Shown here: positions 11,001 to 23,046 of the stretch, one piece after another
How positions within the stretch are numbered: the first letter of the stretch is position 1
Layout of the letters: each line of letters begins with the position of its first letter
DNA from: Larus michahellis
Lineage: Eukaryota; Chordata; Aves; Charadriiformes; Laridae
DNA: 64,000 nucleotides
Assembly (NCBI RefSeq): GCF_964199755.1
Contig: NC_133896.1
Coordinates: forward strand, 91,434,215 to 91,498,214
Reading direction: 5' to 3'
The notes under the pieces: model-generated
Told to the model about the DNA's origin: nothing
Database searches by the model: none
The model's input: the letters and a program-made list of their open reading frames with translations, nothing else
Program-made: the position numbers and the translations under genes

Positions 11001-14000
11001 CAGACTGGTTCGTGATAACACATCTTGGCTGTAAGGACCCTATTGACAATGACAATGTGCAAATTAGGAACAACTCTTATCACACGTTCCCAGACCCTGA
11101 GTGCTTTTGAAAACTTTTCCCGTCTCAGGACTGCTGGTTACCGTGGTTGAGATCTTATCTTCTTTAAAATGGCAACCACGTTCAGTGACTAACTGCTGTC
11201 AGTGGGGCTGAGACCAACCTGCTCTAAGTCAAGAAACTCATCGCCGTATGAGAAAAGGCAAAGCTGCTAAACAAAAATCTATGAGCAAAAAATCCCATTA
11301 CCAGAAGAGATACGAAAGAAGCGAAAGGACGTGTAGAGCACAGAGTGCAGAGAAACAACCTGAGGATGACGGAGAGAAATTAAGGGACAAGATATTATAG
11401 GGTGTGAGGAAACCAACTGGGGAATTCACGGGTATTAAGTGATGCAGGAAGAGATGGAAGGGGGCGAGAAATAAGAAAAGCAGGAGAGAAGGAAGCAGGA
11501 GTAGGCTGAGTAAGGGCAGGAGCGGAGAGGGTAACAGGCAGGACATCCATCTAGTAAAGGGAAATGTAAGTAAAAAAATGTAGGTAAAATGTAAAAGGCA
11601 TTAGGAATGAGCAGCCTGGGAAAGGAGGAGGAGAGAGTGAGGCAAAGGAACTGTGTGGATAGAAAAAGTACTGGGAGGAGCAGAAAGGGATAAGAACCGA
11701 TTAGCCTACATATTGACAGACAATGTGCCTTGCTTCTAAATTTGTAAACTCTCTCCTATTTTGGTTGTAATGAGGGGCTGTACTTCCTCTGCAGGACAGC
11801 GACTCTTGTAAGTCTTTCCAGTTTGTCTCTTACACCTCGCCCTGTGCTCCACTCACCGGTACCATGCCAGTTCTCATCCTTCTTGGCCTCCACCTGGTGA
11901 GAAATAGAGCAGGTGATCTGGAGGTTGGGGAACAGGGGGACCCCATCGGGACCCTCAAAGTCTGACGCAGGATGAGCAAAGTGGGCATTGCCACTCAACA
12001 GGATCTGGGGGGCATCAGGCTGTAGCACCACAACGTAACCTTCCACATCAGGAATGGAGACACAGGACTCTTCACTGAAGCACCTGAAGGAGAGACGTAG
12101 AAAGCATCAGTTGGCCCAAGCTTCCACCAGCAACATTGTACAAGAACACCTCCTGCCCATTACTGCCAGCGAAGGGAATATCCTTCTTCTGGTAGTCTTC
12201 CTAAAGCTGCCCTGTAGCCTGCTGTGCAAGACAGAGAGGTGTGGTACGGATAACATCACTGGGTTTCAGGTGACTTGGTCACATCCACACACCACAGAGA
12301 AAATTAAAACGAGCCCACATGCCTGGAACACCATGAGTGAAGGTAGAAGTTCTGCTGCCTGCATAGACCCCAGGACCCAGTATTACAGTATCCAATTGGA
12401 TATTGGATACTTTAATATTGATTTTCACGAAGACTTTTACCCGTTTCGAGACCATCAATTAGAATTAAAATACAAGGTGAGGGAGTGTAATTTTATTCAG
12501 AAGAGAGGTAACCCTCTTGCTGAAGTCAGCCGCAGGTACTGCTTTGTCCACTCACTTGACAGTAGTGGTGAGTCTGAGTGGCCGGACTCCAGGGGTAGCA
12601 AAGCGCAGTGAATTCATGTAAGCCACGTGCTGGATTGCGTGGTTGAAGGTTTCCACATCGTCACCCTCCAAGGTGAGCAGGGACTGAGAAGGGTTCACAT
12701 GAACCTACAGGTGGAAGAGAAGAAAATACTCAGGGTTCCTTGGCAAATGCCAAGAATCCAGGCTGAGAGAGACACAAAGGAGAAAGGCGGGTCATTGTCT
12801 GAGGTGGGGGAGCAGGCAAAGTCCTGGGAAGCGAGGTTGGGGAGGAGAGTGGAGGAGACCCATGCAAGCTGGGCAGATGGGCATACCTTCATCCCTTTGC
12901 CCAGACTGTCGAAGTCACTGTAATCAAGCCCCTCACGGCAGGCATACAGGCATTCAATAACCTCCCGGCTCTCCAAGCTACCAGGGCGCACAGTGAAGCC
13001 AGCCAAGTAACCATGGAAGTAGTGGTGTATCGACAGAGGATCTCCTGAGGGAAACATGGGAGGTGGAGGGTGTGAGAGACATGGCGAGGAAGAGAGCAAA
13101 ACCAACAAAGGCAACAGTGTGAGGGACATACAGATGTTAAGGGAGGTAAGAGAGAGACAGAGGGGTGCATGGGGCATGGAAAAGCCAGGACAACAAAAGC
13201 AACAGTGTGAGGGACGTATAGATGTTAAGGGGGGCTAGAGAGAGACAGAGGGGTGCACAGGACATGGAAAAGCAAAGACAACAAGAAGACGGGGGGATGC
13301 TGAAGTAAGGAGATGACAATTTTTTGAATTCCAGATGCGGGGAAGCAAGAAAAACAGACCAACAGAAAGACTAGGGCAGTGAACGGTGGGTAGGGTAGGG
13401 AAGCTTCTGCCAGACTGCTGAATGCCAGATGGAAACAATTTCTTGTCCCCTTCTCACTCTGCTTCCTGTGAGGGCTTTTAAAAGAAACTATACGTTCCAT
13501 AGATAGTTAGGGATGAGGTGACATCTCCTGATGTCTCTAATGGCTATTGTGTTCTTCAGAGACCAACTTTAATGATCAGGCATGAGGACTCGTTTCTCCA
13601 CATGAAAAGCATACCACATCTCTCAAAGCAGGCTGTAGTCCTCCTATCAGCCTTTTCATGCTCCACAGATATCAAGGTATCAAGGACCAATCCGCCAAAT
13701 AAGGGGTTTCCTCCCAAGATGGTGGGAGGTGGCAGGACAGGATTGGGGGAGCTGTATGAGGAAGGCACCATGCAAGAAGTGATAGTCATGCACGGTGAAG
13801 AGAGGAAGAGAACCGTCTTCTTTCTTTCCCCTACCCTGCAGAGTATCAGTGTAGCTCTCGTTTCCTTTGATTTTCTCTTTGTTTTTCTCCTCTGCAAAAG
13901 AAGAACATTCAGACGAGCAATAAGGCATTGGAAGAGGGTAATTACAGGGTCAGGCAAGTTATCTATACAAGTGTATTGGCCAGTCCAAAAGAACAGCTCT

Positions 14001-17000
14001 GGAGTCCCGTGCCAAGCAGTGCACCCTTCAGCCCTAGAGACAGCACATCACAGATGAAAGAGCGCAGAGTCCCTCTCACGAAGGGATGGTGAGACTGTAG
14101 GATGAGTAACTGATACAAGGAAGAAAGTACAGGGTGGGTTTTTTTCCTCCTTTCCCAATGATATCTGTTTGGGGAACTAATTGATTCCCATTTATGGAAC
14201 ACGGTCCTAGCCATTTTCGCAACAAGCCATGTTCTCAACATCCCTTTGAAACTCAGACGGTTCCAGGAGGGTATCACAAGCTGATTAATATTTGTTGGTT
14301 GCAAAAGGCCCATTGAGAGCACAGAGCTATGGGAAGATCCCTGACCTGGGAGAAGCAGTACTACAGTATGGAAATCTTTGATAAAAGATTAAAAAAAATA
14401 AAGATAAAATCTTTTTATCTTGCTAGAAATTTCTGCGGGAGTGAAGGCAAGCAGCGGGCAAGTTCCTTTAGTTCTGTCCTGCTTCAGTCTTGCAGAAGAA
14501 CTGAAAGGCTTGGGATACACAGCCTTACATCTCCACAGAACGGGTTTTAATCTGGTAGTGGCTTAACTATGTTCCTAACCCGATCTTTGTCCTCCAACCC
14601 AATTCCTCTACAGAATGATTTGTGACTTCTTCATATAGAGCCTCCAGACACAGAAATCCCCATCAATACAACCAGCAGCACAAATAGTACTGCCTGTTTT
14701 CTGGTGAAAAGCTTTGATAGAAAGGCCCACGCCTGAATGAGGTACAGAGTTTCAACTCCCCTCTGCCTGAAAGCTGGTTATCCGTCGCACGTTGTACTGC
14801 TGTTGTCCATGAAGCTGCCATTGACACTTGTCCCTGAGCTATTATTAGTGTGGCCTGCTGGCTCCGTCCGTAAGGAAGGAAGAAGCCACACTGGCTTTGG
14901 TGCCGAGGAAGCACTATGACTGCAATGTGGTTTGCATCATTTAGTATTGGGTGGTGTTTCTTTCACCTCGTCTGTCTCTCCCTCCACTCCCTTGTTCCCC
15001 ATACGGGAAGAGCCTGGTTCAGGGAGTGGGCACTCACCGGTCCAGCAGGCTCCAATCATGAGCGCGGGCTCCTGCCGTGGGGGATGAATGAGGCCATTGT
15101 CATGGATGAGGGCAGGGTCATAAGAGACGCCATCCACGTAGAGCGTGACAGTGGGGAACTCCAGGTTGAGGGCATAATGGTGCCATTCATCATCACAGAC
15201 CTACGGCAGACAGCAGAGGAAGGGATCAGCAGAGGGCAGAAGGAGAAGGGACATGGGGAAGAGGCAAAACTGCTTCCTCACCTGCTCAAGCTTCCAGAGG
15301 AATTTCACAGGCCTTGCACTTTCCAGCAACGGCCAGTAGAGGAAAGCAATCCGGCAGCCGTGCACAGCCAGGGAGTAATGCGAGTAGCCATCCTCTGCCA
15401 GGGGCAAGCGCAGGGAGTTACATCTCACACCTCACAGCAGTCTCACTAGCCACAGCCCAGAGGCACGCGCTAGCCTGCACGAATGGCACTCAGCACCGCG
15501 GGCTCCCCGTGGGCTTGACTGCTGCTCCCAGAAAAAGCAACACCTGAAGAAGCTGTGTTCCTAAGGATGGACCCCTGCCCAGGTCCCACTCTGGAACACT
15601 AGGGATTTCCCCCTGCAGGGACAATCACGAGGGGTAACGGTTTTAAACTGAAAGAGGGAAGATTTAGATTGGATATTAGGAAGAAATTCTTTACTGTGAG
15701 GGTGGTGAGGCACTGGAACAGGTTGCCCAGAGAAGCTGTGGATGCCCCATCCCTGGAAGTGTTCAAGGCCAGGCTGGATGGGGCTTTGAGCAGCCTGGTC
15801 TAGTGGGAGGTGTCCCTACCCATGGCAGGGGGGTTGGAACTGGATGATCTTTAAGGTCCCTTCCAGCCCAAACCATTCCATGATTCTATGCTCCCTTCTA
15901 ACAACTTAGAGGCAGTGAGTACAAGTGTCGCCACCCCAGGAAAAGCGTCTCACCGCTCTGCACCGTACTGCAGATCACCGTCTCCTCTTCCCGCCTGCCT
16001 TTGCCAGGCACCACGGCATGCTTCATCCATACAGACAGGGTGAAGTGGTCGCTCAGCCCCTCATGGGCGTTTGGCCCATTCATCACAGGCACCTGGGCAG
16101 CCTGGCTGCCATTGAACCAGTAGATGAGGCTGCTGTCCTGGCTGTAGTGCACCGAGAGCCGCGCGGTCCAGTTCGCCGTGGGGCCAGGCACCGGCAGCAA
16201 GTCAATCTCTCCTGAGGCAGCACCTACCGAGAAGGGAGGGAGTTCAGGAATGTCAGCATGGGAGAATAAGGAGCCTGAGAACCAGGGAACAGATGAAGAG
16301 GATGCTAGAGGGCTCGTTGTAAAGTCCAAGAGCAGAGGGAGAGGAGGAGTTGCCTATAGGCCTTCTCCTATCTGGGGAAAGATGGTGACTTTTCCATCTG
16401 TGCTGAGGGAAGTCCCACGGACTCTGCGTACTGGGGCAATGCACAGAAACCTCTGGCTTCCCAGCAAGGAAAGCACGGGGAGCCCTGTGTAAATATGGTG
16501 CCCGCTGCCCCTCAACGCAGCATGTGAGTTAGGTGTCCTCCCAGCCCTGCTGACCACAGCAGATGTGAGGAACATGTCCCCCAGCGCCTCCGCTGTGTGA
16601 GGCACAGAGCTACCACTGCGAAGCCCTCCAGGGGAAGGGGCAGGGTGCTGTGCCACAGCTGCCCCCAGCCCAGGAAAGAAGCGATTCACCACAGAGTTTG
16701 CGTAGTGACTTCTCGGAGTAGTTATCCCGGTCACAGCCCTTGGCCACGTGGTTTGTCTGCAGCTCCACCGTGGCCTGGATGTTCCACAGGGGCTCATCAC
16801 AGGTCTCCAGGTGAATGCTGGGGAAGAGCGCGAGGCTGCCTGCTCCCGGGGTGTACTCAATCCTCTTGTTCCAGCCTAATGAAGAAGAGTGCAAGACATG
16901 GGTTAGGTCCTGCCAAGGACCCAAGGCCAGACCATTTGGCACACACGCAAGCGACATCTATAGACTAGCCCAGAAACAGAGATTTTTTGGCCCTTTCCAT

Positions 17001-20000
17001 GTGGAAAAGACAGCTTTATGCAGCTGGCATCAGTGCAAGGGAAGATTTCCTAGAAGCACAGGGTCCAAATTCTCATCTTGTACAGCTAGTACCAGTGTAG
17101 CATCACTCCTTGGATTGTCAACCTCTCTCATTGGGCAAAGCAGATATTTAGCTGTGTTGATCCCCTAGTTCTATTGACTAAGGTGAACCCATAGACATAC
17201 ACCACCTCTAGGAAAGCCAAATACCCTCAAGACGAGCAGCCCTGAAAACAATCTACATTGAATACAGTCTATGAGCCGAGTCAAATACAGAGTAGCTCAC
17301 AGTAATCCAAGGAATGATTCTCCAAAGTTAGAATTTAGAATTGAATTGAATAGAAATTAGAATTGCCTTTCTGTGGCTTTGCAACAGACTTTGGTGTCTG
17401 CTGCACCCCCTTAGATGGGACTGATGGGTTGGTGCCGGAACTGAACCATGGTTCAGTGTATACACAAATTTATATGTGTGAATACAAACATTTGCAATGA
17501 GTAGTAGCTCCGCAAAAGCAAAGAGAAGACGTAACTGTGTTTGGAGGTTTCATACCCTGCCAGCTGGGCTTGCAGGTGGGTTTCACCTGGATTTCCACTT
17601 CAGCATCATCAGAAGCCCGCTTCTTTCCACAGTCATAGGCTGTCACCGTGAATTTGTAGAGACGATCTCCACTGTACTGCAGCTTCTCCGTGTTCTCAAT
17701 GTTCCCTGGTTAGCAAAACAACGGGATCAAGGGAGAGGAAGGACGGTCTCCTCAAAGATGTCCCTTCTAGAAATCACTCTCGTTTTTGATCAACTACAAA
17801 AACATCCAAAAAGGGGCTGAGTCCCCCTTCCAGTACAACTCTGTAACAAGCTACGGCATCCCACAAAATGGCTGCTGCGTCTCAGCAGCAGGAGAGATAG
17901 ATCAGCAGTGCTAGAAAGTTCATGTAGCAAATGGGACTGGGCAGAGAGGGAGAAAAGCAGGAAAGGGGGAGTGACGTGCTCACGGTTAGGTGCAGATTCT
18001 TACCATCATTGTCAATGAGAAAGGGAATATTGGGGGTCAGGATCTCGTAGTAACAGATCTGGCTGTACTGTGGCGAGCAGTCTCCATCAATGGCCTCCAC
18101 ACGCAAGATGCGGTCGTACAGCTTTCCCTCAGTCACTGCCACACGATACAACTTTTCCACAAAGACGGGAGCAAACTCATTCACGTCGTTTACTCGAACG
18201 TGCACCGTGGCCCTGATGCGGAGGACATCAATAAGAATGGATCGGCTGATTCGGAGCCACACACCACCTACATTTCAGTGTAAGTCACCCCCCTAAAGTG
18301 CACCGGTCTGATTTCCAGCCGTCAAAAAACAAGGACAAGGAAAGAGACCTGCAATGCTGGCACACAGGGGCGTGGACAATGTATTTCCCACCCCGGGGAA
18401 AGAGCAAAAGGAATGATAATGTAATCTGGACCTCCTGCCTATGTGCAGGAACATAAACCACCACTCTTAGACACAACTGTCAAGCAGCCCTCATTTCTAC
18501 TGTATTCACTCATGTGACTCAGTCAGTGAACATTTCTCTTTGGATTTTATTAACGTGTTGAGTTATAGTATCAAGGCTTGAGAAAAACACTCCTGGCTAA
18601 AGGAAGCATTCCCACAGCAATTTTCATTTGTGTTTCTGTGACAGATCACATATTGCAACATGCAGCAATGACTGCATGGACTTACTTGTGTGATTTCTTG
18701 GTATTTGCTCCATCAGGTCCCTCTCCACAGTCATAAGCCTGGATGGTGAATGTGTGCTCCTTATGTGCTTCACAATCCACTGGCTCCTTGGCCCGGATCA
18801 GCCCCTCACCTGTGGCTTTGTCCAGGATTACAGCTTCAAAAGGCACCCCTGCCCCATGGATCCTGAAGCCACAGATTTCACCTGGTACCCACAAAGGCAG
18901 AGAGGAAGGGGAGAAAGAGAAGGACTGAGGAGAGCACATTACGCCCCTTTGCCTCCCTCTCCCATATCTTCTTCCTTTCTAACTTACACTCTCCTTTCTC
19001 CCTCATTATCACCTCTCATTTCAAGCAATTTTTGGTTCCCTAGGAGTTCCTCCAGCCTTCTCTTACAGCCATTAACGGTGCAGATTGCCCTCTACTGGAG
19101 ACTACTCCCACGGCAAGAAGGAGTCTTGACCAACGTCAAGAAAGATTAGAGGTTACAAGGCTCGAGCTGGATTTACTAGTGCTGCACAGCCACCGGACTG
19201 AGGGAGCACCTGCTTTCTCCTCTGCATCCCTCAGGGAGGCAAAACAGGGCATATACCGCAGATAGGCAGAGCATGAAGATCCATGATGTCTCATCCACCC
19301 ACATATGCAGGATGTGCACAGTACCACAGGGAACCGCAGATAGGGTCACCTAAATCCTAAAGTTCAGCTCACAAGGGGCGACTCCTCCTCTCCCGAAGCT
19401 GAGGGAGGATGCACGAGGAAGCTCCAGGCGCAGCCTAAGCAAGCACCAGGAATACAACCCTCCTAAAGCCTCCTCTGTAGTTTCAGGGATTTGTGCTTAC
19501 TGCGAGGGGCTGCAGCGCTGCCAACGAAGTGTGCCCTACCAGCCCTCTCCAGCGCTCACAGACACAGAGCCACGCATGTGATCTTTGGAAATAGCAGAAC
19601 TGCGTCAAAAAGTAGCTGGCTCCACCCTCGGTTTCTCTCCCTAAGGCAACCGCTCACGGCATCCTAAATCAAGCAGTGCCCAAATTGCCTCCAAACTTCA
19701 CTGGAGACCTCCTCCAGAACAAGGTCCGGAGGTGATCATTTCCTGGAGAGAGCTGGAATCCAGCACGGGGAGGAACGTCACCCTGTCTCTGCCCCTTCAC
19801 AAGTCTCTCCCTGCCTCCCACCCTTCCGAGAGCTGTCGCCCACCTACCTGCATAGCGCAGTGGAGCATCTTTGTCCAGTGCAAATAGCGGCGGGTTGAGC
19901 AGGACCGTGTTGTCGTTCTCCATGACGATGCCCTGATACTCAGCTTCAATCCAGGGTTTGTGCTTGTTTGCTGAGGAGGATTTGGGGTAAGGGATGGAGG

Positions 20001-22785
20001 ACAGGAATGTATTAGCCGCCAGTGACAGAGCCAGGAGGAAAAGCGCAGAATATCATCCAGTGGCAGGTAACAACCACCCCTCCCCACCTTCTTCTCTGGA
20101 AATAGAGAAGTCTAAAATAGGCTGGGAGGAAGAAGTTCTCTTTCTTCAGTGCTGCTCTAGGTAGCTCTTGGGAGACCTCATCAGAAACAATGTGTTCCTT
20201 CTGGCCTCCTCATTCCTATTTTATTAGAAATATGTGGAGAGGCATCTGGGTGCCCAGGAAAGCCGGAGTGCTTACAAAAAATGAAATTAAGAGGTAGGAG
20301 TAGCCTGATTCTGGAGACAGATTCCAAATGGTAAATCCTCTAGCTCGCTGAAGCCATAATTAAAGGATCCAGGATACGTCTTCCCCTGGGGTGTCCCCAG
20401 GGGACAAGTCTTGCGTGCAGCCATTATCACTTAGGCCTCTCATCCTCTGGACTAAGGCCCAGGATCTACACACACGTACCCAGGTACACGTTCAGCCAGC
20501 CATCCTGCGCATACAACAACCTACTCTGAGAGTCCCTCGCTCCTTCCTTCCCCACTCCATGGCGAGCACCATATTCCCTTGGCCCCTCCTTGCTAATCCC
20601 GTTGGCTGGAGCCCAGCCAGGCTTGGCATGGAGGCAGCAGCCAGCAGGAGGCTCTGAAAAATGTCACAGGCCCAGAAATAGCAAATTAATCTTTATCGCA
20701 CAGGCTCCGGGGCAGGGAAAAGGGAGAAATAAAGGGGTGAGGGGGGGTGGCGGTGGGGGAGGGAAGGGGAGGGGAGAGGAGGAGAGAGAGAAGAAAAATC
20801 ATTACAAATTAAAACCCCCTCCCCCATGCCCACTCCCTGCCAAATGGGCCTCAGAGATTATATTACATGGCCTAGTTACAACCCCCATTCCCAGATAATC
20901 CCCCACTCTCCCACCCCCCCACCCCCTGGAGACCAAGATTTATTACAACCCAGCAATACTTTGAGCACGGCATGGCTCAGAGCTGGTGGGGAGCAGCATC
21001 CAGAGCCCTTCCCCTCAAGGGCACTACTTCCAAGACGTGAATTCATCCTCTGCAGCACAATATCCTCCAAAACCATCACCGGCATGGCGTGACGTGTGGA
21101 CTCAAAAGGGACGGTACCCCTTTACAACCCAGCGCTTGTGCAAATCGGGGCTAGGGGATGCCGCCGGAGGCGGGCGGTGGGCCAGCAGACAAGGGGACTG
21201 GTCAGAACGGGGACGCGCCAGCAGGGCAGAGCGGGCAGACCCAGCCTGGCGTAGCAGCGAAGAGCGTGGGTTGGCATTTCTCCCTCACCGTATTGATTAA
21301 GATTATAAAGCATTGCGTAGGAAATCCAGTGAAACATCCATCCTGCTCGGCATGCAGGTGGAATCCTCTCTTGTGTGCAAGTGCCCACGTTTCACCCCAC
21401 CCCTCCATTGCCCCCACCAGGTTCTACCCTGTGGCGGCTCTAGTCCATGTGCCACACCACCGAGGTGGGAATCCACAGCTACAAACGGCAGATATGCCCT
21501 GTTGCTGGGGTAACAAGCTGGTGGTAGAGAGATAAATCCTTTGCTGCATCCACCTGCAACTTGGGAATCACCAATCTGATTTCTTGGGAAATGAGTTCCT
21601 GTTCAGAAAAACATTTGGGGAATATTTTTAGGATACAGGCTCCAAGAAATCTCCCACAAATCTAAAATAATTTGCCAAAGGTGGGGAGACATTTCAGAGT
21701 GTAAATTCACACAGGAGAGAGAAAAGCCAGAGCGTAAGGGGCCCTGCCTCGCCACTGGGCCCCTTGGCACCGGAGCAGCACAAATAAATGCCCCTGCCAA
21801 TGTCAGCATTGCACCCACCCTGTAGCCCGACCTCCTCAAAGCACAGAAAGCACCCCAAGGTGTCACATTCCCTGATGACCCCCGAGCCCCTTGCATGTTT
21901 TCAGATACTCCCACCCTGTCAGATTATTGACGCACTGACTCCCCTGGGGTGAATTTCTCACGCCTGTGTCTACAGCCACAGATCTAGAAACCTACATCTT
22001 TCTCCATCGCTCTTACGTGTTCAAAGAACATCTGCATGCAGATCGTTACAGCTGTAGCTTTAGGGATTATTTTTTTTTTTTACATATTTAGCATATAAAA
22101 TACTGTTGTATATAAGCGACCTGCAAGGTTAAAACATAAATGTACAATAATTCCTATTGACAGATTGTAGATGGAGGAACTAGAATTGGAACACGGAGAT
22201 AGGGGATGTGTTTTGGAGACCACCAGGGGTCTGTGGAGAAGCAGCAACACATTCTCCCTCGGCATGCTAAGGAAGGGGAGAAAAGCTACATCCACGCAGC
22301 AATAACTGAAACAAAAGCAAGACAAGTGGGTGGAAAAGGGGAAAACGCGAGGGGAACGCCAAAAGGAGAGGAAAGAATGGAGAAAAACGCGGCGGCAGGA
22401 GACAGATGGAGAAAGTAGAGAGGAGGGCATGCGATGAAGGCGCCCGAAGGGGCAAACCAAGCCGGAGCCGCCGGAGGACGGCGGAGATCCCCCGACACAA
22501 ACGTGCCGGGCGACGGGGCCGGGCGGCGCGGATCCGCACGGACACGGCGGGAGCGGATGGATGAGCCGCCGCCAACGCGCCCCATCAAGCCCCGCCGCGG
22601 GGGGCGGCCGCAGGCTGCCAGCGGGGCGTCCCGCCGCACCCCCGGCCCCGCCGCCGCCGGGGGACCGTGCCCGCCGCGCTCCGCCGCTCACCTTTGTTGG
22701 AGGCGCCGCCGGGCAGCGCGGCGCAGAGGCAGAGGAGAGGGAGGAGGACGGCGGCGGCGGCGGTGCGGGGCCGAGGGTCGCCCAT
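7589..22785 (-). CDS. CLSTN3: Calsyntenin-3 (synaptic cadherin-LNS membrane protein), complete, 18 coding exons
   Basis: Exons in gene order: 22692-22785, 19848-19970, 18686-18881, 18004-18212, 17556-17705, 16690-16875, 15954-16223, 15282-15394, 15038-15200, 13835-13891, 12887-13044, 12556-12704, 11857-12083, 10583-10753, 9837-9982, 9570-9705, 7844-8061 and 7589-7759. They sum to 2937 nt, or 978 aa; human is 956. Calsyntenin-3 is a type I postsynaptic adhesion protein that binds neurexins and promotes synapse formation; its tail binds kinesin light chain. Order: signal peptide (about 1-28), two cadherin repeats, an LNS/laminin-G-like module, a juxtamembrane region, one membrane helix (about 854-876) and an acidic tail. 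Similarity to human CLSTN3 ([47 protein letters not shown]) separates it from CLSTN1/2. Start chosen at 22785; an in-frame ATG at 22806 would add seven residues. Confidence 0.96.
8062..9569 (-). other. CLSTN3 intron 16, no further feature supported
   Basis: A 1.5 kb intron between the exon for the extracellular juxtamembrane segment and the membrane exon. In mammals a separate short product (CLSTN3B) starts inside the 3' part of this gene and splices to the last exons. I looked for an open frame with a usable donor here and saw nothing convincing. Confidence 0.5.
12556..16875 (-). CDS. CLSTN3: CLSTN3 exons 6-12: LNS (laminin-G-like) module
   Basis: Exons 16690-16875, 15954-16223, 15282-15394, 15038-15200, 13835-13891, 12887-13044 and 12556-12704. 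The LNS-type domain is recognised from [43 protein letters not shown] and [11 protein letters not shown]. Exon 10 is only 57 nt and encodes a charged loop ([10 protein letters not shown]...) that is also a short insert in human CLSTN3. It is a plausible cassette exon because both its junctions are in the same phase. Confidence 0.9.
13088..13290. repeat. 88-bp tandem repeat, about 2.3 copies, in CLSTN3 intron 10
   Basis: Two long near-identical units share the core AACAGTGTGAGGGAC (first at 13113, second at 13201, a period of 88 bp), followed by AGATGTTAAGGG and GAGAGAGACAGAGGGGTGCA. A partial third unit follows. The units differ by a few substitutions. The array lies 45-250 bp from the acceptor of exon 11 (13044). 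Confidence 0.85.
15618..15890 (+). mobile_element. CR1 LINE 3' fragment in CLSTN3 intron 7
   Basis: Recognised from CR1 3'-end text: GGTTTTAAACTGAAAGAGGG, TTAGATTGGATATTAGGAAG, GAACAGGTTGCCCAGAGAAG, GGCTGGATGGGGCTTTGAGC, and the GGAACTGGATGATCTTTAAG...TTCCATGATTCTATG end. It is 5'-truncated, as most CR1 copies are, and only mildly diverged. It lies antisense to CLSTN3 and ends about 63 bp from the exon 7 donor boundary (15954). Confidence 0.93.
17556..19970 (-). CDS. CLSTN3: CLSTN3 exons 2-5: tandem cadherin repeats
   Basis: Exons 19848-19970, 18686-18881, 18004-18212 and 17556-17705 encode the two extracellular cadherin domains. Calcium-binding and linker motifs are visible: [11 protein letters not shown] between the repeats (DVNEFAP corresponds to the classical DxNDxxP), AKEPVDCE, and [18 protein letters not shown]. 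Exon 2 begins by completing the codon left by exon 1 and gives [15 protein letters not shown]-like sequence, which fixes the exon 1/2 splice across a 2.7 kb intron. The cysteine-bearing loops typical of calsyntenin cadherins are kept. Confidence 0.92.
20711..20795 (+). repeat. Purine-rich G/A tract with G-quadruplex potential, CLSTN3 intron 1
   Basis: Almost pure G and A with many runs of three to seven G, followed by GA-repeat sequence, then a C-rich stretch at about 20815-20830. Such a strand could fold into a G-quadruplex. It lies in the 2.7 kb first intron of CLSTN3. No function is implied by sequence alone. Confidence 0.6.
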
Positions 22786-23001
22786 CACGGCGGCGGCGGG
22801 TCCCATCCCGCACGGGGCTACCGGACAGCGGCGGGGGCGGCCGTGCCGTGCCCTGCCCAGCCCAGCCCAGCCCGGCCCTGCCCGGCCCGGCCCGGCCCAC
22901 GCCCTCGCTCCCGCGGCGGCGTCGGCGGCGCGCAGGGACGGCGCGGTACCTCCGCGCTCCCCGCTCCGCTCCACGCCCGGCCCCGCCCCGACACTGCAGC
23001 A

Positions 23002-23009
23002 TGACGTCA
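23002..23009. promoter_or_regulatory. Perfect CRE palindrome TGACGTCA
   Basis: An exact 8-bp cAMP-response element lies 217 bp upstream of the CLSTN3 start codon, inside the CpG island. The full palindrome is the highest-affinity CREB/ATF site. A CCAAT box lies 33 bp further from CLSTN3 (23042-23046). Activity is inferred, not shown. Confidence 0.6.
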
Positions 23010-23041
23010 CGGGCGCGAGGAGTAGGGGGGGGGGTCGGCAG

Positions 23042-23046
23042 CCAAT
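23042..23046 (+). promoter_or_regulatory. CCAAT box (NF-Y type) beside the CRE
   Basis: Reads AGCCAATGCG, matching the NF-Y core CCAAT. The CRE plus CCAAT pair within 45 bp is a common core-promoter arrangement in CpG-island genes. Confidence 0.4.
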
